Source: Caloramator sp. E03 (GTDB lineage: Bacteria > Bacillota > Clostridia > Clostridiales > Caloramatoraceae). Taken from it: a stretch of DNA of 64,000 nucleotides. The notes under the pieces are model-generated. The model saw nothing but the letters and a program-made list of their open reading frames with translations. It ran no database searches and was not told the DNA's origin. Each line of letters starts with the position of its first letter. The first letter of the stretch is position 1. Below are positions 26,412 to 35,347 of this stretch, in pieces. The stretch spans positions 992,001 through 1,056,000 of the forward strand of contig NZ_CP040093.1 of NCBI RefSeq assembly GCF_006016075.1. Reading direction: 5' to 3'. The position numbers and the translations under genes were made by a program.

Positions 26412-26617
26412 AAATTCATTCAATAAGTCTAAAGCCAAGTAAAAAGAAAAAGAATTGATTTAATGTATAATTTATAAATATATTCATTCTATTATTTAAA
26501 TAAAAAAATATTATCTAGTTTAATATTAAAATTTATAATCTGTTCATAATTTTTTACACAATTTCTTCACATCTTTGAATTATTATTAAAGTATAAAATA
26601 TTCGGAGGTGTTAAAAA

Positions 26618-26872
26618 ATGTTCAGATGTGCTTCAATTAGTGGTTTTGGATTTAGAGGTGTTAATTTTATGATGATGATACCTATGATTTTATTTTTTAT
26701 GCTATTTGTATATTTATTTTTAAAACTACTTAATTCCAAAAATCTTATCTTAAGTGACTCAATAGCTTCACATTCAAAGGCACTTGATATCTTAAATGAA
26801 AGATTTGCAAGTGGTGAAATAAGCGAGGAGGAATATAAATCTAAAAAGAAAATAATTTTAGATAAGATCTGA
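26618..26872 (+). CDS. Small membrane protein with SHOCT domain
   Basis: An 84-aa protein with one membrane segment (about residues 19-40, MMMIPMILFFMLFVYLFL). A C-terminal SHOCT-like motif follows (ALDILNERFASGEISEEEYKSKKKIIL), a short domain that typically follows a membrane anchor and may mediate oligomerisation. Ribosome site GGAGGTG. A strong terminator follows. The role is unknown. Confidence 0.82.
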   Translation: MFRCASISGFGFRGVNFMMMIPMILFFMLFVYLFLKLLNSKNLILSDSIASHSKALDILNERFASGEISEEEYKSKKKIILDKI

Positions 26873-26919
26873 TCTAATATTCAAACTTAATATATTAAAG
26901 TTTTGAGAAACAGTTTGTT

Positions 26920-26963
26920 TCCATGAGCAATACTAAAATACAAGTATTGCTCATGGATTTTTA
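26920..26963 (+). terminator. Terminator after the SHOCT gene
   Basis: CCATGAGCAATACT pairs with AGTATTGCTCATGG around an eight-base loop, followed by ATTTTTAT. It lies between convergent genes. Confidence 0.88.
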
Positions 26964-26976
26964 TATATAAAAAATC

Positions 26977-27747
26977 TTATTTAAATTCCCCTTTGAAGAA
27001 CTCCACAGTATATTCTAACACTTCATCTTCCCAATCTTTTCTGTTAAAGGTATGATCTGCACCTTCAACTATGTGAAGTACCGATTTTACCCCATAGATG
27101 TCAAGATATCTTTCTGATGCACTAAGGGGTACTGTCATATCCTTATCCCCATGAAGTAATAAAACGTTTTTATCAAAGGGTGAAGCCTTGCCATATATAT
27201 CAAGATTTAACACATCATCTATAAAATCTTTTCCAACAAGCAGTCCTCCTGCATCGTAAAATCCAATTTCTCTTACTTTATCAATTTCTTCCTTAGTCCT
27301 TTGAGCTGTAATAATTTCCCCCATATTTCCTGCAGGTGCCCAAAGGCATAGAGATTTAATATCATCTTTGCATTCTCCTGCAAGCATGCTTGCAACAGCA
27401 CCTCCCATGCTAAGCCCTAAAACTCCAATTCTTTGTAAATCTGCAAATTCCAATGATTTTGCATAGGATAGAATATCCTTTGCTTCTTCAAGCTCCCCTG
27501 ACAGTGTCATGTCAATAAAATCTCCATCGCTCTCTCCGCTTCCTCCAAAATCAAATCTAAGGCTTGCTATTCCCTTTTTTTCAAGGAGCCTTGAAAGCTT
27601 TACAAATATAAAATGGGGCTCCATTTTATTTCCTGTAAAACCATGAAAAATGCAAACAACAGGGATTTTCCCCTTAGTATTTTCAGGATAATGAAGCATT
27701 CCCCTTAAAGTAAGATTTCTGCTTTTAAGTTCAACTGCCCTTTGCAT
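26977..27747 (-). CDS. Alpha/beta hydrolase (S33 serine aminopeptidase/esterase type)
   Basis: A 256-aa hydrolase. The oxyanion HGFTG (35-39) and nucleophile Ser113 in GLSMGG are clear. The acid residue is in LLHGDKDMTVP, and the catalytic His is in GADHTF near residue 237. It resembles the cytosolic EstD / cinnamoyl-esterase-like group that cleaves small carboxylic esters. No signal peptide. The gene stands alone, reading away from the GH18 gene promoter; substrate not known. Confidence 0.85.
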   Translation of the reverse strand: MQRAVELKSRNLTLRGMLHYPENTKGKIPVVCIFHGFTGNKMEPHFIFVKLSRLLEKKGIASLRFDFGGSGESDGDFIDMTLSGELEEAKDILSYAKSLEFADLQRIGVLGLSMGGAVASMLAGECKDDIKSLCLWAPAGNMGEIITAQRTKEEIDKVREIGFYDAGGLLVGKDFIDDVLNLDIYGKASPFDKNVLLLHGDKDMTVPLSASERYLDIYGVKSVLHIVEGADHTFNRKDWEDEVLEYTVEFFKGEFK

Positions 27748-27834
27748 ATTATAACCTCCCCTTTATTTATTATTAAGCTAATTTTACAGATAAAAGCTAT
27801 GCACAGGATTTTTATTTTTATGCACAACTTTAAA

Positions 27835-29505
27835 CTATTTACTTAATCTATCCTTTATTGTTTTAAGCATATCCTCCGTTTCATAGTAAAGCTGCCATGC
27901 TGCTAATCCCTTTAAATTATATTTATTTAACAAATCAATTCTCCATGATAGAGTATCCTTATCCTCAACCCATGCAGCATGTTTCAAATTATCCTTATAA
28001 TATTCAGCAATATATTGCTTTACTAGTTCATCATAATAAGCTGTTCCATTATTTTCACTTATTCTATCCTTTAAAGTCTGAAGTTTTAATGATTCGTAGC
28101 CTACAACAAATCTTTTGTTAGTATTTGCTTTAACTAAAGCTCCTGATTCAAAGGGTATATAATATATATTCTCTTCTTTTTCATCAGTAACCTTGTAAAA
28201 TTTTTCTGAGGAAGAAATATATTTAAAAGTTCCATATTTAATATATTTGTTTTTTACTTCGTCATCAAAAACTTCTGATGTATAAGCATCTCCCTTTTTG
28301 AGGAGTACTACTGAATCATAGGGTAAATTTACATCTATCACTGCATAATCGTAGGTATAAAATGGAACTCCAAGCATAAGCTTATCCTTAGGCACTCCAA
28401 GATTTAAAGTTTCAGAAATAGCTTTTTCAGTCCAATTATATGAAGCTACAGAGCCTGCCTCCTTAAAGGAACCTCCATGTTCTCCATAGGCCATAAGTAT
28501 CATGTAGTTACAATATTTTGAAAGCTCTGCCCTATCATAAAAATTACAGGAAGATACTTCAGGCCTTGTAATGTCTATTGATATTAATAAATTGCTGTAT
28601 TTTGCCCTATTATAAAATTTTGAAACAAAATTAGTAAATCCATCTTTATTAGATAGTCCAAGCCCCTCAAAGTCTATATTTATTCCATCTATATTATAAT
28701 CTGCAGCATATTTTATAATCTTATCTATTATAATACTGCTTAAAGTATCATCTGAAAAAATCTCACTTGCCCTTTTAGGGCTGCTCTCAAAAAAGCTTGC
28801 CCAAACCTGATACCCGTTTTTATGAGCTGTCTTTACAAAATCACTATCCCCCTTATCAACTACATCAATAGTATCTTCTTTAAAAGACAGCTCAAACCAT
28901 GTGGGACAAAGAACATCAAGCCCTGTATCTGTGCTTTTTCTATTAACATAGTCCTTTTCATCATCCATAAATCTTTGATTATACTGCTTTCCATTTACAT
29001 ATATAAATCCAAGAGTTATATTATCTTTAAAGCTCATTCCTGTAAGTATCTGTGCACTTTGCTTTGGGATATATCTTAATTTTCCATAAAAATCTATTTT
29101 ATAATAATCTCCTATCTCACCAATTGTTTTATAGCTTTTGCCTTTTATTGCATATCTTTCATCTAAATCTCCATTAGTGGATAGTAAAAGCGGTATATCC
29201 TCTTTCACAGATACATATACACCTAATTTGGGAGGAATATATTTTTTTACATAGCTTGAATAAATATATCCCTTTGGTGTTTTTAAGTATTTACCTGAGG
29301 TTCCTATTATGTCAACTATCTGACCTTTATTAAGGCTTCCTGTAATTTTCCCTTTTGAAGAGGGGGTTTTTCTTATGTACAATTTTTGTGCAACGACTAT
29401 AGCCTTATAGCTTTGAAATTTAGCTGCGGCAAAGGCCTGAAAATTGATTTGAAATAGAAAAATCAAAGTTAAAGCTATAATTAATGATGATTTTAATCTT
29501 TTCAA
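27835..29505 (-). CDS. Secreted GH18-family hydrolase with SH3-type domain (YaaH/YdhD-like)
   Basis: I choose TTG 29505 because GGGAGG lies seven bases upstream; it gives a signal peptide (MKRLKSSLIIALTLIFLFQ...AFAA), while the longer ATG frame adds a polar leader. The 556-aa product then has an SH3-like region (KAIVVAQKLYIRKTPSSKGKI...YIYSSYVKKY). A second such region follows, and then a GH18 barrel with the catalytic motif DGINIDFEG (D-x-x-x-D-x-E). Related proteins (SleL/YaaH, YdhD) cut spore or vegetative peptidoglycan at N-acetylglucosamine. A germination or cell-wall role is likely but inferred. Confidence 0.87.
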   Translation of the reverse strand: MKRLKSSLIIALTLIFLFQINFQAFAAAKFQSYKAIVVAQKLYIRKTPSSKGKITGSLNKGQIVDIIGTSGKYLKTPKGYIYSSYVKKYIPPKLGVYVSVKEDIPLLLSTNGDLDERYAIKGKSYKTIGEIGDYYKIDFYGKLRYIPKQSAQILTGMSFKDNITLGFIYVNGKQYNQRFMDDEKDYVNRKSTDTGLDVLCPTWFELSFKEDTIDVVDKGDSDFVKTAHKNGYQVWASFFESSPKRASEIFSDDTLSSIIIDKIIKYAADYNIDGINIDFEGLGLSNKDGFTNFVSKFYNRAKYSNLLISIDITRPEVSSCNFYDRAELSKYCNYMILMAYGEHGGSFKEAGSVASYNWTEKAISETLNLGVPKDKLMLGVPFYTYDYAVIDVNLPYDSVVLLKKGDAYTSEVFDDEVKNKYIKYGTFKYISSSEKFYKVTDEKEENIYYIPFESGALVKANTNKRFVVGYESLKLQTLKDRISENNGTAYYDELVKQYIAEYYKDNLKHAAWVEDKDTLSWRIDLLNKYNLKGLAAWQLYYETEDMLKTIKDRLSK

Positions 29506-29812
29506 TTTTTTATCCTCCCATGAATTGAGATACAATTATATTTTACACTAATTAGTATAATGTTTCCAACTTATATTTAAACTCATATTTGGCTCAATCT
29601 TTTTTGAATTTAAGATATTTAATTTTTTTGCAATTAATATTCGTAAACAACCACCAGATAAAGGTAAAAACGCATAAAGACATAAAGTTTATTTTATTTT
29701 TAGGAATTCAGGGAAATATGAGTCTTAAACTAAAATATAATATTTTATGATATTTATCAAACTCCAGTAATATAGTATAATATCAATATAAACTTCTGAA
29801 AGGGCGGTACAT

Positions 29813-30139
29813 ATGGAGGAATTATTAAAGCAGTTAATCGTAGAAGTAAAAGGAATGAATACAAGGCTTGATAAGATTGAGTCAAGACTTGACAGGATGG
29901 AAACAGACATTAAAGTATTAAAAGAAGATCAACAGTTGATGAAATCTCAGCTTAATGAAAACACAAGTATACTTAAGGCATTAGAGCATAAAGCCGATAT
30001 AAATAAAGCTGAACACGACAACTTTACTATTCAACTTGCAAGAATCGAAGGCTCTGTTAATGAAATTAAAAGTGAAGTTGTTAAGGGGCAGGAAGCCTAT
30101 AATTTTGTGCAGGGAATTAAAAATATTTTAGTTAAGTAA
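29813..30139 (+). CDS. Coiled-coil protein of unknown function
   Basis: A 108-aa protein, nearly all heptad-patterned coiled coil: IVEVKGMNTRLDKIESRLDRMETDIKVLKEDQ and later NEIKSEVVKG. No membrane or signal segment, no recognised family. Good site (AAAGGGCGG) and a TATAAT box about 35 bases upstream. Short stem AAGGC/GCCTT plus T-run after the stop. Confidence 0.75.
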   Translation: MEELLKQLIVEVKGMNTRLDKIESRLDRMETDIKVLKEDQQLMKSQLNENTSILKALEHKADINKAEHDNFTIQLARIEGSVNEIKSEVVKGQEAYNFVQGIKNILVK

Positions 30140-30161
30140 GGCTTTAAGGCCTTTTTATTTT
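30138..30161 (+). terminator. Short terminator after the coiled-coil gene
   Basis: AAGGC pairs with GCCTT around six bases (TTTAAG), then TTTTATTTT. Short stem, so modest strength. Confidence 0.6.
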
Positions 30162-30360
30162 GAAAATAAATCTTTTTAAAAGCAAATCAAATTTAATTTT
30201 GTTTCTCTCAAAAAATCATTAATACTAAATTATTTTCACATCATTTTAATATATTCCCATGTAAATATTTTAAAATATATTTTCTTAAAACACTATGCAC
30301 AAAAACTTGTAACACATTTTCCCTTTCGTAAATATTCTAAATTATTAGGGGGTGGTGTTT

Positions 30361-31161
30361 TTGAACATACTAAGCAAATTTTCACCAGTAATTTTAGCGC
30401 TGTTTGCAACTTTATTTACTTACTCTGTAACAGCTCTTGGGGCATCATTAGTATTCTTTTTTAAAGATGTAAATAAAAAAATTTTAAATTCAATGCTTGG
30501 CTTTTCAGCAGGTGTTATGATAGCTGCAAGTTTTTGGTCCCTATTATCCCCTGCTATTGAAATGTGCAAAGGCAGCAATCAAAGCCCAGTAATTCCAACA
30601 GCCTTAGGCTTTTTGCTTGGGGGGCTCTTTATATACTTTACAGATATATCAGTTAATAAAATAGATGTTTTCAGGGAAAAGGAAGAAAATAATAAATCAT
30701 GGAAGAGGATGTTTCTTTTAATACTTGCAATAACCCTTCATAATATCCCTGAAGGCCTTGCGGTTGGAGTTGCCTTTGGTGCTTTAAAATTTCAAAGCAC
30801 TCAATCTGTGCTGATTGCTGCAATATCCCTTGCAGTAGGAATTGGTATACAAAACTTCCCTGAAGGGGCTGCTGTATCCCTTCCCTTAAGGCGTGAAGGA
30901 AGTTCAACCTTTAAAAGCTTTATGTACGGTCAGGCTTCAGCAATAGTTGAGCCTATCGCCGGAGTTATAGGAGCTTACCTTGTAACTTTTATAAAAGCAA
31001 TCCTTCCCTATGCCCTATCTTTTGCAGCTGGTGCAATGATATATGTAAGTGCAAAGGAGCTTATACCGGAATCCCAGTCGGAAGGCAATGAGGGAATTAT
31101 AAGCATTGTAACTTTAATAGGATTTGCAATAATGATGGTTTTAGATGTGGCCTTAGGATAA
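30361..31161 (+). CDS. ZIP-family divalent metal transporter (ZupT-like)
   Basis: A 266-aa membrane protein. HNIPEGLAVGVAFG and NFPEGAAVSLPLR are the paired ZIP metal-site helices, and AGVMIAASFWSLLSPA is the characteristic first-domain helix. The start is taken at TTG 30361, which lies behind AGGGGGTGGTG; the in-frame GTG at 30352 overlaps that site. ZIP proteins import zinc, iron or manganese. It ends next to a repeat that may also act as terminator. Confidence 0.88.
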   Translation: MNILSKFSPVILALFATLFTYSVTALGASLVFFFKDVNKKILNSMLGFSAGVMIAASFWSLLSPAIEMCKGSNQSPVIPTALGFLLGGLFIYFTDISVNKIDVFREKEENNKSWKRMFLLILAITLHNIPEGLAVGVAFGALKFQSTQSVLIAAISLAVGIGIQNFPEGAAVSLPLRREGSSTFKSFMYGQASAIVEPIAGVIGAYLVTFIKAILPYALSFAAGAMIYVSAKELIPESQSEGNEGIISIVTLIGFAIMMVLDVALG

Positions 31162-31179
31162 TTGTATTATTTTTGAGCG

Positions 31180-31238
31180 AAATAAGTAACCGTCCCCAGG
31201 CCTGTCCTTAAATTCCCAAATGGGACGGTTACTTATTT
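31180..31238. repeat. Inverted pair of the AATAAGTAACCGTCCC motif
   Basis: AAATAAGTAACCGTCCC (31180-31196) and its exact complement (31222-31238) flank 25 bases. The core resembles the 211-bp element but lacks its outer parts. As RNA it forms a 17-bp hairpin that could end the ZIP transcript. Confidence 0.8.
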
Positions 31239-31263
31239 TATGTATTTTAATTCACTTTCTATA

Positions 31264-31300
31264 TCCACATTCTCCGGTGCCTGGCACCGGAGAATGTGGA
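31264..31300. repeat. Perfect 37-nt palindrome with GGTGCC-T-GGCACC core (REP type)
   Basis: Two 18-base arms, TCCACATTCTCCGGTGCC and its exact complement, surround one T at 31282. Degenerate relatives are at 987-1007 and 46994-47027. This is the second repeat family of the window and is the typical shape of a REP unit. Confidence 0.88.
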
Positions 31301-31312
31301 CCAGATAATAAC

Positions 31313-31338
31313 AAAAAAAGGCTGTGAACTACACAGCC
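31313..31338 (-). terminator. Terminator of the riboflavin operon
   Basis: On the - strand GGCTGTG pairs with CACAGCC around five bases, followed by TTTTTTTG. It ends the rib operon just after the ribH stop. Confidence 0.88.
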
Positions 31339-31349
31339 TCTCTTTATTT

Positions 31350-31811
31350 TTATAACTGTTTTAAAAGGTTTGCCATCTCTATCCCAGCGATTGCAGCGTC
31401 ATAGCCCTTGTTTCCTGCCTTTGTTCCTGCTCTTTCTATGGCCTGCTCTATTGTATCCGTCGTTAAAACCCCAAATATTATAGGCACTCCAAGCTCTAAG
31501 GATGCATTTGCAATTCCCTTTGAAACTTCGCTTGAAACATAGTCAAAATGAGGAGTTGCTCCCCTTATTACTGCCCCAAGGCATATTACGCTGTCGTACT
31601 TTTTAGATTGTGCCATCTTCTTTGCAGTAAGGGGTATTTCAAAGGCCCCTGGAACATAGGCAATATCTATGTTTTTTTCTTCTGCTCCGTGGCGCAAAAG
31701 TCCATCCATTGCCCCTGATAAAAGTTTTGAACCTATAAACTCGTTAAACCTTCCCACTACTATTCCAAATTTAAGTCCTGTAGCTATAAGTTTTCCTTCA
31801 TATGTTGCCAT
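31350..31811 (-). CDS. ribH: 6,7-dimethyl-8-ribityllumazine synthase
   Basis: A 153-aa lumazine synthase: [47 protein letters not shown] and [11 protein letters not shown] are the family blocks that bind the pyrimidine and the butanone phosphate. It condenses them into lumazine, the direct precursor of riboflavin, and forms pentamers or 60-mers. The start at 31811 (MATYEGKL) is preferred: GGAGG is nine bases before it, while the in-frame ATG at 31820 touches that site. The gene overlaps the end of ribBA by 14 bases. Confidence 0.96.
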   Translation of the reverse strand: MATYEGKLIATGLKFGIVVGRFNEFIGSKLLSGAMDGLLRHGAEEKNIDIAYVPGAFEIPLTAKKMAQSKKYDSVICLGAVIRGATPHFDYVSSEVSKGIANASLELGVPIIFGVLTTDTIEQAIERAGTKAGNKGYDAAIAGIEMANLLKQL

Positions 31812-33015
31812 CCTGCTCATCCTCCATTTTTAAAATATGTCCCATTTTTTCCTTTTTAGTTTTTAAATAAAACTCATTTTTTTCATTCCTGCCTGTTTCT
31901 ATAGGAACTCTTTCTACTATTTCAAGCTCATAGCCTGAAAGCCCTGAAATCTTTTTAGGGTTGTTAGTCATAAGCCTTATTTTTTTAACTCCAAGGTCTG
32001 ATAATATCTGGGCACCAATTCCATAATCCCTTAAATCCGCTGGAAAGCCAAGGGCGATGTTTGCCTCAACAGTATCCATTCCCTTATCCTGAAGCTCGTA
32101 GGCCTTAATCTTATTTATAAGCCCAATGCCTCTTCCCTCCTGCCTCATATATAGTATTACTCCTCTTCCCTCTTCATTTATTTTCTTTGCAGAAAATGCA
32201 AACTGCTCCCCGCAGTCGCACCTTAAAGAGCCAAAGACATCTCCAGTTAAGCATTCAGAGTGAACCCTTACTAAAACCGGCTCCCCATCGTCAACTTTAC
32301 CTTTAATAAGGGCAACATGGTGCTCTCCGTTTAATTTATTTACATAACCTATTATTGTAAAATCGCCGTATTTAGTAGGAAGATTAGCCTTAGCCTCTCT
32401 TACTACGAATTTCTCTGTTTTTCTTCTGTAGGCTATAAGGTCAGCTATAGTTATAATCTTTAAACCATGCTTTTTAGAAAACTCAATAAGCTGGGGAACC
32501 CTTGCCATTGTTCCGTCATCATTCATTATCTCGCATATAACCCCTGCAGGATAAAGCCCTGCAATTTTGGCTAAGTCAACAGCAGCCTCTGTATGTCCTG
32601 CCCTTACTAATACTCCTCCTTCCCTTGCTTCAAGGGGAAATACATGCCCAGGCCTTTTAAAATCCGAAGGCTTTGAATTCTCATCAAGAACCTTCTTTAT
32701 AGTGGCGGCCCTTTCAATGGCAGATATACCCGTTGTAGTATCGCATGAGTCGATTGATACTGTAAAGGCTGTTTTATGAATATCAGTGTTGTCACTAACC
32801 ATTGGAAAAATCTCAAGCTCCCTTAGCCTCTCTCTTATAATTGGCATACATATAAGCCCTCTCCCATACTTTGCCATAAAGTTTATGCTCTCAGCAGTAA
32901 CCTTTTGTGCCGCCATCAAAAGGTCTCCCTCGTTTTCCCTGTTCTCGTCATCTACAACTATTACCATTTTGCCATTTTTTATATCTAAAATTGCTTCTTC
33001 TATGGTATTGAACAT
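31798..33015 (-). CDS. ribBA: Bifunctional 3,4-dihydroxy-2-butanone-4-phosphate synthase / GTP cyclohydrolase II
   Basis: A 405-aa fusion. The N-terminal DHBP synthase (about 1-200) has [27 protein letters not shown] and HTEAAVDLA. The C-terminal GTP cyclohydrolase II (about 205-400) has the zinc cysteines Cys255, Cys266 and Cys268 in [19 protein letters not shown], plus RQEGRGIGL. It opens GTP and makes the four-carbon unit, feeding RibD and RibH. It lies between ribE and ribH in the operon. Confidence 0.96.
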   Translation of the reverse strand: MFNTIEEAILDIKNGKMVIVVDDENRENEGDLLMAAQKVTAESINFMAKYGRGLICMPIIRERLRELEIFPMVSDNTDIHKTAFTVSIDSCDTTTGISAIERAATIKKVLDENSKPSDFKRPGHVFPLEAREGGVLVRAGHTEAAVDLAKIAGLYPAGVICEIMNDDGTMARVPQLIEFSKKHGLKIITIADLIAYRRKTEKFVVREAKANLPTKYGDFTIIGYVNKLNGEHHVALIKGKVDDGEPVLVRVHSECLTGDVFGSLRCDCGEQFAFSAKKINEEGRGVILYMRQEGRGIGLINKIKAYELQDKGMDTVEANIALGFPADLRDYGIGAQILSDLGVKKIRLMTNNPKKISGLSGYELEIVERVPIETGRNEKNEFYLKTKKEKMGHILKMEDEQDGNI

Positions 33016-33027
33016 ATCATCACCTCT

Positions 33028-33669
33028 TTAAATCAGGAATCCATTGTCCCTTAAAAATTCCATGTCTAATCCTTTTTTAGAATTAAACTTCATCATCTTC
33101 TCAACATATTTTGAAAGAATGTCACACTCAATGTTAACTTCATCCCCAGTCTTTTTATAAAAAAGAACTGTACTTTGGAGGGTATGGGGTATTATTGAGA
33201 CTTTAAAAGTAAAATCATCAACAAATGCAACTGTAAGGCTTATTCCGTCAATTGCTACTGAGCCTTTATAAACTATATATTTTAATATTTCAAAGGGCGC
33301 TTTAATTTCAAACCATACTGCAATCTCATCCCTTTGAATGCTCTTAATAGTCCCGACTCCATCAACATGGCCGGATACTATATGCCCCCCAAAGCGGTCT
33401 GATAGCTTTAATGCCCTTTCAAGATTTACACAGTCGTTTGGTTTTAAGTTTTTAAGGTTTGTTTTAATAAATGTCTCTGTCATTATATATGCAGTAAAAT
33501 TATTTGAGCTGTAATCCGTTACCGTAAGGCATACTCCGTTTACTGCTATGCTGTCACCAAATTTCACATCTTCTAAAACCTTATCCGCGTTTATTATTAA
33601 TTTTGCTGATTTTTCGCCCTTTATTATTTTATTTATCTTTCCAATCTCCTCTACAATTCCAGTAAACAA
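33028..33669 (-). CDS. ribE: Riboflavin synthase, alpha chain
   Basis: A 213-aa protein with the starting motif MFTGIVEEIGKI and two lumazine-binding repeats. The first contains VKFGDSIAVNGVCLTV and the second VYKGSVAIDGISLTV. It dismutates two lumazines into riboflavin plus the pyrimidine that RibH reuses. Four bases downstream of ribD and 12 bases before ribBA. Confidence 0.95.
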   Translation of the reverse strand: MFTGIVEEIGKINKIIKGEKSAKLIINADKVLEDVKFGDSIAVNGVCLTVTDYSSNNFTAYIMTETFIKTNLKNLKPNDCVNLERALKLSDRFGGHIVSGHVDGVGTIKSIQRDEIAVWFEIKAPFEILKYIVYKGSVAIDGISLTVAFVDDFTFKVSIIPHTLQSTVLFYKKTGDEVNIECDILSKYVEKMMKFNSKKGLDMEFLRDNGFLI

Positions 33670-33673
33670 ACTA

Positions 33674-34765
33674 TCACCTCTTTATATAGCCCTCGTAAAG
33701 TATGTCTTCATCAAAGCTTTTAATGTTTATGTCTTCTATTTTTACAGCATCTTTTATAAACTCAAATCCCTCTCCTTCAACAGGGGTTTTAGAGCTTTCT
33801 CCTCCTATTATTTTAGGAGCGATAAATATCATAACCTTATCGACTACTCCTTCCTTTAGAGCGGAAAAGTTCAAAGTTCCTCCTCCCTCTAAAAGGACGC
33901 TGTCTATATTAAGCTCCCCGAGGGATTTTATAAGATACTTAATGTCTACTTTGTTATCCTTAAGGGGGGTTTTAATTATATAAGCTCCGAGATTCTTTAG
34001 TTTTTCTATTTTATTATTATCTGCATATTCGCTGCAGGCTATTATTGTTTTGGAAACTTTAGTATCAAGAACATTGGAATTTAAAGGTATTTTAAGGTTT
34101 GTATCTACTATTATCCTCGTTAAATCCTTTATAACATTTCCTTCTTTTCTTGCTGTAAGGTGGGGATTATCATTGATTACAGTGCCTATGCCAACCATTA
34201 TTGCGCTTACCCTTTGTCTTACCTTATGTACATATTCCCTCGATTTTTCATTTGTAATCCATTTAGAGTCTCCGCTAAAGGATGCTATCTTTCCATCGAG
34301 AGTCATTGCACTTTTTAATATTACAAAGGGAGTCTTTGTTGTAATATATTTTATAAATATTTCATTAAGCTTTCTTGCCTCATCTTCCATAACTCCAAGT
34401 CTTACATCTATTCCGCTTTTTATAAGCTTTTCAATTCCCTTCCCTGAAACAATAGGGTTAGGATCCCTCATAGCAGCAACAACCCTTTTAATTTTCTTCT
34501 CAATTATTGCATCTGCGCAGGGAGGAGTTTTTCCATAGTGGCTGCAGGGCTCTAAAGTAACATAAAGGGTTGAACCTTCAACATCATCCTTTGCATTTTT
34601 AAAGGCGTTTATCTCTGCGTGGGGCCCTCCATAGCGCTCATGATAACCTTCACCAATAATCTTTCCCTCTTTAACAATAACAGCACCTACAAGAGGATTA
34701 GGGTTTGTATAGCCCTCACCTAATTTTGCAAGTTCTAAGGCTCTTTTCATATATAACTCGTCCAT
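33674..34765 (-). CDS. ribD: Bifunctional pyrimidine deaminase / reductase
   Basis: A 363-aa protein. The N-terminal deaminase has the zinc site HAEINAF (His49, Glu51) and PCSHYGKTPPC (Cys74, Cys83). The C-terminal reductase (about 145-363) has LKSAMTLDGKIA, SKWITNE and VLLEGGGTLN. It performs steps two and three of riboflavin synthesis. First gene of the operon, directly behind the FMN riboswitch and its terminator. Confidence 0.96.
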   Translation of the reverse strand: MDELYMKRALELAKLGEGYTNPNPLVGAVIVKEGKIIGEGYHERYGGPHAEINAFKNAKDDVEGSTLYVTLEPCSHYGKTPPCADAIIEKKIKRVVAAMRDPNPIVSGKGIEKLIKSGIDVRLGVMEDEARKLNEIFIKYITTKTPFVILKSAMTLDGKIASFSGDSKWITNEKSREYVHKVRQRVSAIMVGIGTVINDNPHLTARKEGNVIKDLTRIIVDTNLKIPLNSNVLDTKVSKTIIACSEYADNNKIEKLKNLGAYIIKTPLKDNKVDIKYLIKSLGELNIDSVLLEGGGTLNFSALKEGVVDKVMIFIAPKIIGGESSKTPVEGEGFEFIKDAVKIEDINIKSFDEDILYEGYIKR

Positions 34766-34779
34766 TAAATCACCTCAAA

Positions 34780-34811
34780 TAAAAAAGCTCTGAAGATATT
34801 ATCCTCAGAGC
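34780..34811 (-). terminator. FMN-riboswitch terminator before ribD
   Basis: On the - strand GCTCTGAGG pairs with CTTCAGAGC around a short loop, followed by TTTTTTATTT. It is the off-state structure controlled by the aptamer upstream. Confidence 0.85.
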
Positions 34812-34839
34812 ACAAAAAATCTATACATAAACATGCACC

Positions 34840-34951
34840 TCCTTCTTCCATCCAGACTTTACTGTCGGCTCTGGAATTTCACCAGAATCTGCAGCATAAT
34901 GCTGCTCGCGGGCTGTACCGCCGGTCGGGAATTGCACCCTGCCCTGAAGGA
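34840..34951 (-). promoter_or_regulatory. FMN riboswitch (RFN element)
   Basis: On the - strand the conserved blocks appear in order: AGGGC...GAATTCCCGACCGGCGG (read with one or two variants), AGCCCGCGAGC, GGTGAAATTCCAGAGCCGACAGT and AAAGTCTGGATGGAAGAAGG. High FMN should favour the terminator at 34780 and switch off rib synthesis. Confidence 0.96.
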
Positions 34952-34972
34952 TAAATATATAATTTTATAGAT

Positions 34973-35346
34973 ATTATACCACTAACATATCAACAAATCA
35001 AATTTTAAATCTTTGTATCATCTCATTTAGTTTTTCAGCAGCCTCATTCTGGCTGTGGATAGATATAGCAACTTTCTCTATTGCCTTTGTAGTTTCATTA
35101 ACGTTTTCCATAATCATCTGAGCCTGTTCGCCTGTCTTTTGAGAATTTGCCGCCATATTAGCAGCTGCATCGGAAACCTGCCCAACTGTAGCTGTAAGCT
35201 CTTCTGACATAGCAGCTATTTCCTGTGACATTCTGCTTACAAAATCAGCATCCTTATAATACTGCTTTCCTGTTTCACCATATACTTTAAATTGCTGCCT
35301 TACATTGCTGTTTATAAAGTTTAGCATGTCACTGTTAGCCTCAATG
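34973..35346. repeat. 374-bp direct repeat, left copy (target duplication of the IS)
   Basis: Identical by reading to 37305-37678. It starts ATTATACCACTAAC and ends in CCTCAATG, with one more shared C that could belong to repeat or IS. It holds the last ~115 codons of a chemoreceptor gene plus 25 downstream bases. Confidence 0.88.
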
Positions 35347-35347
35347 C
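34998..35347 (-). pseudogene. Orphan 3' fragment of a chemoreceptor gene
   Basis: Codes for [17 protein letters not shown] to the natural end NEMIQRFKI, exactly the C-terminus of the receptor at 37330. It has no start of its own; the open frame upstream runs into IS sequence. It is the left-hand half of the duplication made by the IS. Confidence 0.9.

Noticed and set aside
29536-29812. Coding potential between the GH18 gene and the coiled-coil gene
   Set aside because: Only AT-rich promoter-like sequence was seen; the short reverse frame at 29725-29910 is the shadow of the coiled-coil gene.
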